From Pseudomonas sp. GV085 (GTDB lineage Bacteria > Pseudomonadota > Gammaproteobacteria > Pseudomonadales > Pseudomonadaceae), in contig NZ_QAOV01000012.1 in assembly GCF_003050925.1 (NCBI RefSeq), forward strand, positions 62,001 through 126,000: 64,000 bases of DNA. The letters run 5' to 3'. Each line of letters opens with the position of its first letter. The first letter of the stretch is position 1. Shown piece after piece: positions 54,625 to 62,723 of this stretch. Both the position numbers and the translations under genes were made by a program. Below the pieces are notes generated by a model, which worked only from the letters and a program-made list of their open reading frames with translations, was not told the origin of the DNA and did no database searches.

Positions 54625-55992
54625 ATGTCCCTTGAAATCGTTATTCTCGCTGCTGGCCAAGGCACGCGCATGCGTTCTGCCTTGCCGAAAGTCTTGCACC
54701 CGATTGCCGGCAATTCGATGCTCGGCCATGTTATCCACAGCGCCCGGCAACTTGATCCACAGCGCATCCATGTCGTGATTGGTCATGGTGCCGACGCCGT
54801 GCGCGAACGTCTGGCCGCTGACGACCTGAACTTCGTCCTGCAGGACAAGCAACTGGGCACCGGGCATGCCGTGGCCCAGGCTGTTCCTTTCATCAAATCC
54901 GACACCGTGCTGGTTCTTTACGGTGACGTGCCGTTGATTGAAGTGGAAACCCTGCAACGCCTGCTGACTCAGGTAGTGCCAGGACAGATGGGCCTGCTGA
55001 CTGTCGAACTCGACGATGCGACCGGTTATGGCCGCATCGTGCGTGACGTTGACGGTAAAGTCGCTGCCATCGTTGAACACAAGGATGCCAACGAAGCGCA
55101 ACGCGCGATCCGCGAAGGCAACACCGGCATCCTCGCTGTTCCTGCCGATCGCTTGGCCGACTGGACGAGCCGCCTGTCGAACAACAATGTTCAGGGTGAG
55201 TATTACCTGACTGACGTGATCGAAATGGCGGTCAACGATGGTCTGGTAGTGGCTACCGAACAACCCCACGACGCCATGGAAGTGCAGGGCGCCAACGACC
55301 GCAAGCAGCTTTCCGAACTCGAGCGTCACTATCAACTGCGCGCCGGCCGTCGTTTGATGGCCCAAGGTGTGACCCTGCGCGACCCGGCACGTTTCGATGT
55401 ACGCGGCGAAGTCACCGTTGGCCGCGACGTGCTGATCGATATCAACGTGATCCTCGAAGGCAAGGTCGTCATCGAAGACGATGTGGTGATCGGCCCGAAC
55501 TGCGTGATCAAGGACAGCACCCTGCGCAAAGGCGTGATCATCAAGGCCAACAGCCATATCGAGGGTGCCATTCTGGGTGAAGGCAGCGATGCCGGCCCGT
55601 TCGCCCGTCTGCGTCCAGGCACCGTGCTGGAAGCCCGCGCGCATGTGGGTAACTTCGTCGAGCTGAAAAACGCTCACCTGGGCGAAGGCGCCAAGGCCGG
55701 TCACCTGTCTTATCTGGGCGATGCCGAGGTGGGCGCGCGCTCCAACATCGGTGCTGGCACCATCACCTGCAACTACGATGGCGCCAACAAGTGGAAAACC
55801 GTGTTGGGCGAAGATGTGTTCATCGGTTCCAACAACTCGTTGGTGGCGCCTGTGGATATCCTTGCCGGTGCAACGACAGCGGCCGGTTCGACTATCACCT
55901 CGACTGTGGATAAATCCCAGTTGGCCATCGGACGTGCTCGCCAGAAGAACATCGACGGCTGGAAGCGGCCGGAGAAGATCAAGAAGAGCTGA
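54625..55992 (+). CDS. glmU: Bifunctional GlcN-1-P acetyltransferase / GlcNAc-1-P uridyltransferase
   Basis: GlmU makes UDP-GlcNAc, the precursor of peptidoglycan and LPS. The 455-residue protein has the N-terminal pyrophosphorylase domain ([18 protein letters not shown]) and, from about residue 230, a left-handed beta-helix acetyltransferase domain of hexapeptide repeats, with [24 protein letters not shown] as its catalytic segment. It is followed by the glmR-like gene and glmS, the enzyme two steps upstream. DnaA boxes lie at 54731-54739 and 55905-55913. Confidence 0.98.
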   Translation: MSLEIVILAAGQGTRMRSALPKVLHPIAGNSMLGHVIHSARQLDPQRIHVVIGHGADAVRERLAADDLNFVLQDKQLGTGHAVAQAVPFIKSDTVLVLYGDVPLIEVETLQRLLTQVVPGQMGLLTVELDDATGYGRIVRDVDGKVAAIVEHKDANEAQRAIREGNTGILAVPADRLADWTSRLSNNNVQGEYYLTDVIEMAVNDGLVVATEQPHDAMEVQGANDRKQLSELERHYQLRAGRRLMAQGVTLRDPARFDVRGEVTVGRDVLIDINVILEGKVVIEDDVVIGPNCVIKDSTLRKGVIIKANSHIEGAILGEGSDAGPFARLRPGTVLEARAHVGNFVELKNAHLGEGAKAGHLSYLGDAEVGARSNIGAGTITCNYDGANKWKTVLGEDVFIGSNNSLVAPVDILAGATTAAGSTITSTVDKSQLAIGRARQKNIDGWKRPEKIKKS

Positions 55993-56008
55993 GTTATCCA
56001 CAACTCCC

Positions 56009-56125
56009 TTGTAGGAGCGAGCTTGCTCCGGGCGGCGTTCCGACGATGAATTTGAGAGCGGCGCATTTTTCCAGAAAGAATGCATCATCGTTCACGCCCA
56101 TCGCGAGCAAGCTCGCTCCTACAAG
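56009..56125. repeat. Inverted REP pair between glmU and the DeoR-type gene
   Basis: CTTGTAGGAGCGAGCTTGCTC faces GCGAGCAAGCTCGCTCCTACAAG, with about 70 bases between the arms. The pair is flanked on both outer sides by perfect DnaA boxes (55994-56002 and 56126-56134). Confidence 0.85.
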
Positions 56126-56195
56126 TTATCCACAGCTCTTTTTATCGCATGGCGCTTGACGAAGTTTCGCTGATAGGTTTTGATTGCTTCCGCTA

Positions 56196-56211
56196 TCTTT
56201 CGAAACGAAAC
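56196..56211. promoter_or_regulatory. Candidate DeoR-type operator upstream of the glmS regulator
   Basis: TCTTTCGAAACGAAAC contains TTTCG and an inverted CGAAA repeated, the sort of TTTCG-based sequence bound by DeoR/GlpR regulators. It lies 11-26 bases before the regulator start, within a larger dyad GCTGATA (56169-56175) / TATCAGC (56213-56219). Autoregulation is inferred. Confidence 0.4.
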
Positions 56212-56221
56212 TTATCAGCTC

Positions 56222-56998
56222 ATGTCGAAGCGCAACACACCTCAGCGTCGCCACAACATCCTCGCCTTGCTCAATGAGCAGGGCGAAGTCAGTGTGGACG
56301 AGTTGGCCAAGCGCTTCGAAACGTCGGAAGTTACGATTCGCAAGGATCTGGCAGCACTTGAAAGCAATGGTCTGTTGCTGCGTCGTTACGGCGGGGCGAT
56401 CACCATGCCTCAGGAGCTGGTCGCAGACCTTGGTCAGCCGGTTTCCATATACAAGCAAGCCATCGCCCGTGCCGCCGTCGCGCGGATTCGCGAGCATGCG
56501 CGCATCATTATCGACAGTGGCAGTACTACCGCCGCCATGATCCCGGAACTCGGACAGCAACCCGGTCTGGTGGTAATGACCAACTCGCTGCATGTCGCCA
56601 ATGCCCTGAGCGAACTTGAGCACGAACCGGTGCTGTTGATGACTGGTGGCACCTGGGACCCGCATTCCGAGTCCTTTCAGGGGCAGGTTGCCGAGCAGGT
56701 ACTACGCTCCTACGACTTCGACCAGCTGTTCATCGGCGCTGATGGCATCGATCTGGTTCGCGGTACAACCACCTTCAACGAACTGCTCGGACTGAGCCGG
56801 GTCATGGCCGAAGTCGCCCGCGAAGTGGTCGTGATGGTGGAGGCCGACAAGATCGGCCGCAAGATTCCCAACCTGGAGCTGCCCTGGAGCAGTGTCCATA
56901 CCCTAATTACGGATGAACGCCTGCCGCTTGAGGCTCGCGATCAGATTCAGGCCCGCGGCATCAATTTGATTTGCGCGGCTGTCAGTCAGGAGAAATAG
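56222..56998 (+). CDS. glmR: DeoR-family transcriptional regulator (GlmR-like)
   Basis: The 258-residue protein has an N-terminal helix-turn-helix ([35 protein letters not shown]) and a C-terminal sugar-phosphate sensor domain with [10 protein letters not shown] and [19 protein letters not shown] 56222 gives the usual start MSKRN; a longer frame from 56180 is unlikely. It sits between glmU and glmS, one base before glmS, so it probably controls amino-sugar synthesis in response to a hexosamine phosphate. The name is by position and family. Confidence 0.88.
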   Translation: MSKRNTPQRRHNILALLNEQGEVSVDELAKRFETSEVTIRKDLAALESNGLLLRRYGGAITMPQELVADLGQPVSIYKQAIARAAVARIREHARIIIDSGSTTAAMIPELGQQPGLVVMTNSLHVANALSELEHEPVLLMTGGTWDPHSESFQGQVAEQVLRSYDFDQLFIGADGIDLVRGTTTFNELLGLSRVMAEVAREVVVMVEADKIGRKIPNLELPWSSVHTLITDERLPLEARDQIQARGINLICAAVSQEK

Positions 56999-56999
56999 C

Positions 57000-58832
57000 A
57001 TGTGTGGAATTGTCGGCGCAGTCGCAGAACGTAACATCACCGCCATCCTCGTCGAAGGCCTGAAGCGCCTCGAATACCGTGGGTATGACAGCGCTGGCGT
57101 GGCGGTCTACACCAACGATGAAAAACTCGAGCGCCTGCGTCGCCCGGGCAAGGTCAGTGAGCTGGAGCAGGCATTGGCCACCGAGCCGCTGGTCGGTCGT
57201 CTGGGCATCGCCCACACCCGCTGGGCCACCCACGGTGCACCGTGCGAGCGTAATGCTCACCCGCATTTCTCCGGTGACCTGGCGGTGGTGCACAACGGCA
57301 TCATCGAAAACCACGAAGCCCTGCGTGAACAACTCAAAGCCCTGGGCTATGTGTTCACTTCGGACACCGACACTGAAGTCATCTCCCACCTGCTGAACCA
57401 CAAACTCAAGGATCTGCGCGATCTGACTGTGGCCCTCAAGGCAACCGTCAAAGAGTTGCACGGTGCTTACGGCCTGGCAGTGATCAGCGCGCAGCAACCG
57501 GATCGCCTGGTCGCAGCCCGCAGCGGCAGCCCGTTGGTGATCGGCCTGGGCCTGGGGGAAAACTTCCTGGCGTCCGACCAGTTGGCCCTGCGTCAGGTCA
57601 CCGACCGCTTCATGTACCTGGAAGAAGGCGACATCGCCGAAATCCGCCGCGACAGCGTGCAGATCTGGGACGTTGACGGCCAGGCTGTCGAGCGCGAATC
57701 CGTGCAGTATCGTGACGGTGCCGAAGCCGCTGAAAAGGGCGAGTTCCGTCACTTCATGCTCAAGGAAATCCACGAGCAACCGTCCGTGGTGCAGCGCACC
57801 CTGGAAGGTCGCCTGAGCCAGAACCAGGTACTGGTACAGGCATTCGGCCCACAGGCGGCCGAGCTGTTCGCCAAAGTGCGTAACGTACAGATCGTCGCGT
57901 GTGGCACCAGCTACCACGCCGGCATGGTCGCGCGTTACTGGCTCGAAGAGCTGGCCGGCATTCCTTGCCAGGTCGAAGTCGCCAGCGAATTCCGTTACCG
58001 CAAGGTGGTGGTGCAGCCGGACACCTTGTTCGTGACCATTTCCCAGTCCGGCGAAACCGCCGACACCCTGGCCGCGCTGCGCAACGCCAAGGAGCTGGGC
58101 TTCCTCGCCAGCCTGGCGATCTGCAACGTCGGTATCAGCTCGCTGGTGCGTGAATCCGATCTGACCCTGTTGACCCAGGCCGGTCGCGAAATCGGTGTGG
58201 CTTCGACCAAAGCCTTCACCACGCAATTGGTTGGCCTGTTGTTGCTGACGCTTTCCCTGGGCCAGGTTCGTGGCACCTTGGCCAAAGGCGTCGAAGCGAC
58301 GCTGGTCGAAGAACTGCGTCGTTTGCCGACCCGTCTGGGCGAAGCGCTGGCCATGGACAGCACCGTGGAAAAAATCTCCGAGCTGTTCGCCGAGAAACAC
58401 CACACGCTGTTCCTCGGCCGTGGCGCGCAGTTCCCGGTAGCGATGGAAGGGGCACTCAAGCTCAAGGAAATCTCCTACATCCACGCTGAAGCCTATCCGG
58501 CCGGCGAGCTGAAACACGGCCCGTTGGCGCTTGTGGATAACGACATGCCAGTGGTGACCGTGGCGCCGAACAACGAACTGCTGGAGAAGTTGAAGTCCAA
58601 CCTCCAGGAAGTTCGCGCCCGCGGTGGCCAGTTGATCGTCTTCGCAGACGAGAAGGCCGGCATGACCAACGGTGAAGGCACCCACGTGGTACACATGCCG
58701 CACATCCACGACATCCTGTCGCCGATCCTCTACACCATCCCGCTGCAACTGCTGTCGTACTACGTTGCCGTACTCAAAGGCACCGACGTTGACCAGCCGC
58801 GCAACCTGGCGAAGTCGGTAACCGTGGAATAA
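57000..58832 (+). CDS. glmS: Glutamine-fructose-6-phosphate aminotransferase (isomerising)
   Basis: GlmS makes glucosamine-6-phosphate from fructose-6-phosphate and glutamine. The 610-residue protein has the catalytic C2 (MCGIVGAV), the class II glutaminase domain to about residue 240, and two SIS domains ([29 protein letters not shown]). It ends NLAKSVTVE, the sequence recognised by TnsD, so its 3' end forms attTn7. No ribozyme or small-RNA element is visible upstream. Confidence 0.98.
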   Translation: MCGIVGAVAERNITAILVEGLKRLEYRGYDSAGVAVYTNDEKLERLRRPGKVSELEQALATEPLVGRLGIAHTRWATHGAPCERNAHPHFSGDLAVVHNGIIENHEALREQLKALGYVFTSDTDTEVISHLLNHKLKDLRDLTVALKATVKELHGAYGLAVISAQQPDRLVAARSGSPLVIGLGLGENFLASDQLALRQVTDRFMYLEEGDIAEIRRDSVQIWDVDGQAVERESVQYRDGAEAAEKGEFRHFMLKEIHEQPSVVQRTLEGRLSQNQVLVQAFGPQAAELFAKVRNVQIVACGTSYHAGMVARYWLEELAGIPCQVEVASEFRYRKVVVQPDTLFVTISQSGETADTLAALRNAKELGFLASLAICNVGISSLVRESDLTLLTQAGREIGVASTKAFTTQLVGLLLLTLSLGQVRGTLAKGVEATLVEELRRLPTRLGEALAMDSTVEKISELFAEKHHTLFLGRGAQFPVAMEGALKLKEISYIHAEAYPAGELKHGPLALVDNDMPVVTVAPNNELLEKLKSNLQEVRARGGQLIVFADEKAGMTNGEGTHVVHMPHIHDILSPILYTIPLQLLSYYVAVLKGTDVDQPRNLAKSVTVE

Positions 58833-58860
58833 GTTATCCACAGATGAAAGAAACCTGGTT
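58795..58860 (+). other. attTn7 site, unoccupied
   Basis: The last codons of glmS (CCGCGCAACCTGGC onwards to 58832) match the conserved TnsD-binding part of attTn7. The expected insertion point is about 25 bases after the stop, near 58857. No Tn7 ends or tns genes follow. Confidence 0.8.
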
Positions 58861-58866
58861 TCAGAC

Positions 58867-58918
58867 AATAGATTTTGACAACAGACAAAACATTCTGACG
58901 CCAAATAATAGATTTTGA
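58867..58918. repeat. Short direct repeat downstream of glmS
   Basis: AATAGATTTTGA occurs at 58867-58878 and 58907-58918, exactly 40 bases apart, between the attTn7 insertion point and the glmS terminator. Its meaning is unknown. Confidence 0.7.
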
Positions 58919-58926
58919 AAAATGCC

Positions 58927-58956
58927 AAAAGCCCCTGATTTCAGGGGCTTTTTTTA
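58927..58956 (+). terminator. glmS terminator
   Basis: AAAAGCCCCTGA-TT-TCAGGGGCTTTT runs on into TTTTA. It lies 95 bases after the glmS stop. The space from here to 59081 holds no gene that I recognise. Confidence 0.92.
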
Positions 58957-59081
58957 TTCCTCCACTGTATGTCCAATTTTGTCTGTGATCTTGCCAGGGA
59001 ATTAGTCTGGTATTGGTACTCAGACTTATTCACAGCTCTGATATTTTCCTAGGACTTTTTGCTGCTGTACGTCGAGGCACG

Positions 59082-60386
59082 TCACTGCGTAAACGCTTTA
59101 GGGTATTTGACCCGATAGGCATCATTGAGCTGCGTATCCCGGGAACGCATGAAAGTCGTGAAATCGGGTACGAGAAAGACCAGCAAAGACAAGAGTAGAA
59201 CCAATACGCCCAGCAGCGTGATTGTCAATGTGACTCCAAGATTAACGATCAGGGAGGGCATCGCGAAACTGCCCAAGGGGCTGGCCGCCGCAGACAGAAA
59301 TGAAACTATGGCGAAAACCCTGTTGCGATGGAGCTTTGGCGTCGCCAACAACCTCACGGCAGAGGTGGGAATGTTGATTAACATCAAGCCGACGCCTCCG
59401 CAGAAAAAGGCTACGGGTATGAAGAACGACGATGAAACAGTCCCAACCACCACGAGGTTGCTTCCCAGTAGCGCAAAACCTGCGGACACGCACATGTCAC
59501 GTGGTAACCGGGTGGATAACCATCCGATGATTCTGTAACTACCTGCCAAAATGCCCAGCCCGAAGCACGAATCCAGAAGACCGATGTAAGTGACTGGATA
59601 CTGGATGACGTCCTTTACATACAGCGGGATCAGGATAGTGAAAAACGGAAACAGGGAGAAGTTGATCAGCATCGAAATAATCGCCAGGTAAAATTCGACT
59701 TTCACGCCATAAACCACTTTGAAGCCGGAATAGATCATTCTGAAGCCACTGGCACGTGGTGTTTTTTCGCATTCGTCAGCCGCACCGATGTAGTTCGGGA
59801 TGGTTGCGATCAATGCGCCGGCGATGAGAATTGCAAAAAAATCGGTGGCAAGGGCGAATGTGATGCCGAACCCGTAAATCAACCCGCTGGCAAGTACCGG
59901 CCCCAGAAGAATAGATAAGGACGACATCACACTTTTGGTCCGAAGGGCGAAGGAGACTTTATCGTCGTCTGCAAACAAAGGAATGATCGACGCCTGGAGA
60001 GGGTCGCGAACGCCGACGATCGCACTGCTGAGCATCATCAGCACGCCAACCGCCCAAGGGTTGAAAGCCTCCGTGGCGGACAGCACCGCCATCAATAACG
60101 CTGTCAGCAGGCTGATCCATGAGGTCAGTTTGATGATGAGGATTTTGTTGTACTTGTCGCCCAGCCATCCCAGCAAGGGTTTGGCTAACACTTCCGTCGC
60201 GATCGAACAGGCAATCATGTTGGCGAAGTAGGTGGCAGAGCCTGTTACCTGCAGGGCCCACCAGGCCACCGCCAGTTGATTGCACCGTCCACCCAGAGTG
60301 ATCAGCAAAAAGCTGAATTGCAGTTTCAGCAGGCGCCGGTCGATATCGGGAAGACCCCAAGTAATACCTGAAAAATTTCCATTCAT
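59082..60386 (-). CDS. MFS transporter, drug/siderophore-exporter type
   Basis: The 434-residue protein has about twelve membrane helices. Loop 2-3 carries the MFS motif A form GWLGDKYNKILIIK. The layout resembles MefA/EntS-type exporters, but the substrate cannot be named. It lies convergent with glmS, just beyond attTn7. Its sequence is visibly more AT-rich than neighbours, with codons such as AAT, ATA and TTA more frequent. The gaps on both sides (58957-59081 and 60387-60565) hold no gene, so it looks like a single-gene acquired insert. Confidence 0.85.
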   Translation of the reverse strand: MNGNFSGITWGLPDIDRRLLKLQFSFLLITLGGRCNQLAVAWWALQVTGSATYFANMIACSIATEVLAKPLLGWLGDKYNKILIIKLTSWISLLTALLMAVLSATEAFNPWAVGVLMMLSSAIVGVRDPLQASIIPLFADDDKVSFALRTKSVMSSLSILLGPVLASGLIYGFGITFALATDFFAILIAGALIATIPNYIGAADECEKTPRASGFRMIYSGFKVVYGVKVEFYLAIISMLINFSLFPFFTILIPLYVKDVIQYPVTYIGLLDSCFGLGILAGSYRIIGWLSTRLPRDMCVSAGFALLGSNLVVVGTVSSSFFIPVAFFCGGVGLMLINIPTSAVRLLATPKLHRNRVFAIVSFLSAAASPLGSFAMPSLIVNLGVTLTITLLGVLVLLLSLLVFLVPDFTTFMRSRDTQLNDAYRVKYPKAFTQ

Positions 60387-60565
60387 GAATGTATCTTTGA
60401 TTCAGATAGGGGCGACTGCACAAGCAGGATGTTCAAGAATCTTTTATTTACGGATGCAGCCTTCACTGACCAGAGAGTTTTCTTACAGTAACTGGATGGG
60501 CCCGAGGAATGTGAGGGGGGCTTTTCTAACATATTCAAGACGCTTTCCTGGTTCGTACCGTGTGA

Positions 60566-61615
60566 TCAACCGGTCTGGCCCTCTTCAGGTGTCGGCTTGG
60601 CGACATGGCGACGCCGCCGCGTATCCAGCAAATGGACCATCACACAGGCATACAAAGTCACCAGAATGAACAGGCCCATGCGGATGGCGAAGGCGGTGTA
60701 GACGTCCTTGCCCGCGGCACTGTCCTGTACCGATTGGCCGAGCAGAATGATCAGGGTCGCCAGGCTGTTGAGCCAGAAACTCGGTGGTTGTCGGGTCCGG
60801 GCCAGGCCGTAGAGTTTTCTGGCCACCAGCAAGCCGAACAGCAACATCCACAGAAAGAACATCCACAGGTTGACGAACAGGCTCAGCGCGCACCAGAAAA
60901 GAATCGCCATAAGGCCACCGAGCAGGGTCGAGCCGAGCAATTCCTGGCCGGCGGTGCGGGCGCTGGTCGCGCAGCTTTGTTGGCCTAGGCTGACGGCTTT
61001 CATGATGATCGGCAGGTAGCTGGCCGGGTCGACCATGGCCAGCAGGAAGGTCGGCAGCACCACCAGCGTGGCACGCAGGGCCAGCCAACTGCTTTCGGTT
61101 GGAGAAAGGCTCGGGCCGGGCTTTGCCGCGGGGGCACTGGCGGGGTCGGGAAACAGCCAATGGCTGATGGTCAGCGTTGTCACGGCCAGGAACAGCCCCT
61201 TGACCAGGGCCACGATCACCTCAAGCGCCAGGGCGAATTCGGCGGTTCCGGCCGAGCTGATCAAGGTCAGGCCCACCACCAGGAAAGTCGCCACCAGCGG
61301 GTTGCCGCCGCGCAGGCCATACCCGAAGGCCATGAACAGGCACAGTCCGACCAGCAGCACACCACTGAACGGGTAGTAACGCAGCAGGGGAATGAGCAGC
61401 AGGCCGGTCCCGGTGGTCAACATCAGGATCAGGATCAGACCCAGGCTGGCCTTGAACGGCAACGGTCGGTTCATCGCTGCCAGCATCATCAGCGCCAGCA
61501 TCGGCGCGAGGAACGGGATGGGCAGGGCCAGACCGAAGCTCGCCGCCAGGCACAGTGCCGTACCGAAGCCCAGGCGCAGGGCGCGCGTGACCCGGGCCGG
61601 ACGCTCAATACGCAT
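60566..61615 (-). CDS. DUF2955 (FUSC-like) inner-membrane protein of an efflux operon
   Basis: The 349-residue protein has about ten helices arranged as two similar halves (for example FLAPMLALMMLAAMNRP and TLLGGLMAILFWCALSLF), the pattern of DUF2955/FUSC-type permeases. Its start overlaps the end of the HlyD-family gene by 11 bases, so the two are coupled. It would be the inner-membrane component of a three-part exporter with the two genes upstream. Aromatic-acid export is a possibility seen in FUSC relatives; there is no direct support here. Confidence 0.8.
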   Translation of the reverse strand: MRIERPARVTRALRLGFGTALCLAASFGLALPIPFLAPMLALMMLAAMNRPLPFKASLGLILILMLTTGTGLLLIPLLRYYPFSGVLLVGLCLFMAFGYGLRGGNPLVATFLVVGLTLISSAGTAEFALALEVIVALVKGLFLAVTTLTISHWLFPDPASAPAAKPGPSLSPTESSWLALRATLVVLPTFLLAMVDPASYLPIIMKAVSLGQQSCATSARTAGQELLGSTLLGGLMAILFWCALSLFVNLWMFFLWMLLFGLLVARKLYGLARTRQPPSFWLNSLATLIILLGQSVQDSAAGKDVYTAFAIRMGLFILVTLYACVMVHLLDTRRRRHVAKPTPEEGQTG

Positions 61616-62723
61616 AGGACATCCAGCTCATCAGGCGCAGGAACAGGCGACCCGGAATATTCAGCGGGTTACCTTCACTCGGGAACGCCATGACTTCTGC
61701 TTGCCCGCCGGACCGGATGCCCTGCGGGCTGGTCAACTCACCGGGTTCGAACTCGATGATGACCGGAAAGCGCTGGGCAGGGCGTAGCCAATCGCGGCTG
61801 TTCTCCACTTTTGGCAGGCTGCCCGGTTGGGTGGTCTGGCCGATATCGACGCCATAGCCGACGCTGCGCACATGACCTTGGTAAATTTTCCCGGGCAGGG
61901 CGTCGAGGACGATGGACACCGGCGTCCCGGGCTGGACACTTCCCAGGTTGTTTTCGGTCATATCGGCGCTGATCCACACATCGTGGATGGCAATCAGGGT
62001 CATCACCGGCGCACCGGCAGCGGCAAACTGGCCGACATCGGTGCGCAAATCGGTGATCAGGCCGGCCGAGCGTGCGTGGACCTTGGTATTGCTCAAGTCC
62101 AGCTCGGCTTTTTCAAGGTTGCTGGCGGCGCTGAGCAACTGGGCGTTTTCGCCTTCATTACCGCCCTGTTGTTCCCGTGCACGTTGCACTTCGGCCTTGG
62201 CCGCGGCGACCTGGCTGATGGACTCTTCCAGGGTGGCGCGGGATATTTCCAGGCGTCGCAACGAGATGGTGCCCGGGTCTTCGCGGTACAGGCGTTCAAG
62301 CCGCTGGATGTCCTGGCGTGCCTTGAGTTCGTTGGCCTGGGACGCGCGCAGGGACGCTTGCTTGGAGTCGACGCCGGCGGTGTTGGCGCCCACCTGGCGA
62401 CGGGTCGACTCAAGGTCGGCGCGGGCGCGATCGACGGCAATCTGGTATTGCTCTGGATTGACTTCAAACAGCAATTCGCCGGCCTTGACGTCCTGGTTGT
62501 TGCGTACATGCACCTTGGTCACCCGGCCGGATACCTCAGCCGCCACCGGCACAACGAAGGCCTGCACCCGTGCCTGTTGCGTGTAGGGCGTATAACGGTC
62601 GGCCATCAGGTACCAGACCAGGCTCAGGATGATCAGCAGCACCACCCAGTTGATTGCTTTTCTGGCCGGGTCGGTGTTGGGGGCCGAGGCGTTCTCGGCG
62701 GCCGGTTGTTGGCTGTCAGTCAT
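61605..62723 (-). CDS. HlyD/EmrA-family membrane fusion protein
   Basis: The 372-residue periplasmic adaptor has one N-terminal membrane helix (INWVVLLIILSLVWYLM), a biotinyl-lipoyl-like domain (VVPVAAEVSGRVTKVHVRNNQDVKAGELLFEV), a long alpha-helical hairpin (residues about 95-200) and a beta-barrel (VRSVGYGVDIGQTTQ). ATG 62723 with GAAGGAAA upstream overlaps the end of the outer-membrane factor gene. It joins that channel to the DUF2955 pump. Confidence 0.92.
   Translation of the reverse strand: MTDSQQPAAENASAPNTDPARKAINWVVLLIILSLVWYLMADRYTPYTQQARVQAFVVPVAAEVSGRVTKVHVRNNQDVKAGELLFEVNPEQYQIAVDRARADLESTRRQVGANTAGVDSKQASLRASQANELKARQDIQRLERLYREDPGTISLRRLEISRATLEESISQVAAAKAEVQRAREQQGGNEGENAQLLSAASNLEKAELDLSNTKVHARSAGLITDLRTDVGQFAAAGAPVMTLIAIHDVWISADMTENNLGSVQPGTPVSIVLDALPGKIYQGHVRSVGYGVDIGQTTQPGSLPKVENSRDWLRPAQRFPVIIEFEPGELTSPQGIRSGGQAEVMAFPSEGNPLNIPGRLFLRLMSWMSYAY

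Noticed and set aside
58833-59081. Tn7-like element at attTn7
   Set aside because: I looked for TGT...ACA ends, tns genes and a five-base duplication and saw none.
59508-59516. CACGTGG-type and GGTGGATAA words in the MFS gene as parS or DnaA sites
   Set aside because: They match only part of the parS palindrome or have a mismatch in the DnaA box, and the gene has no other such sites.
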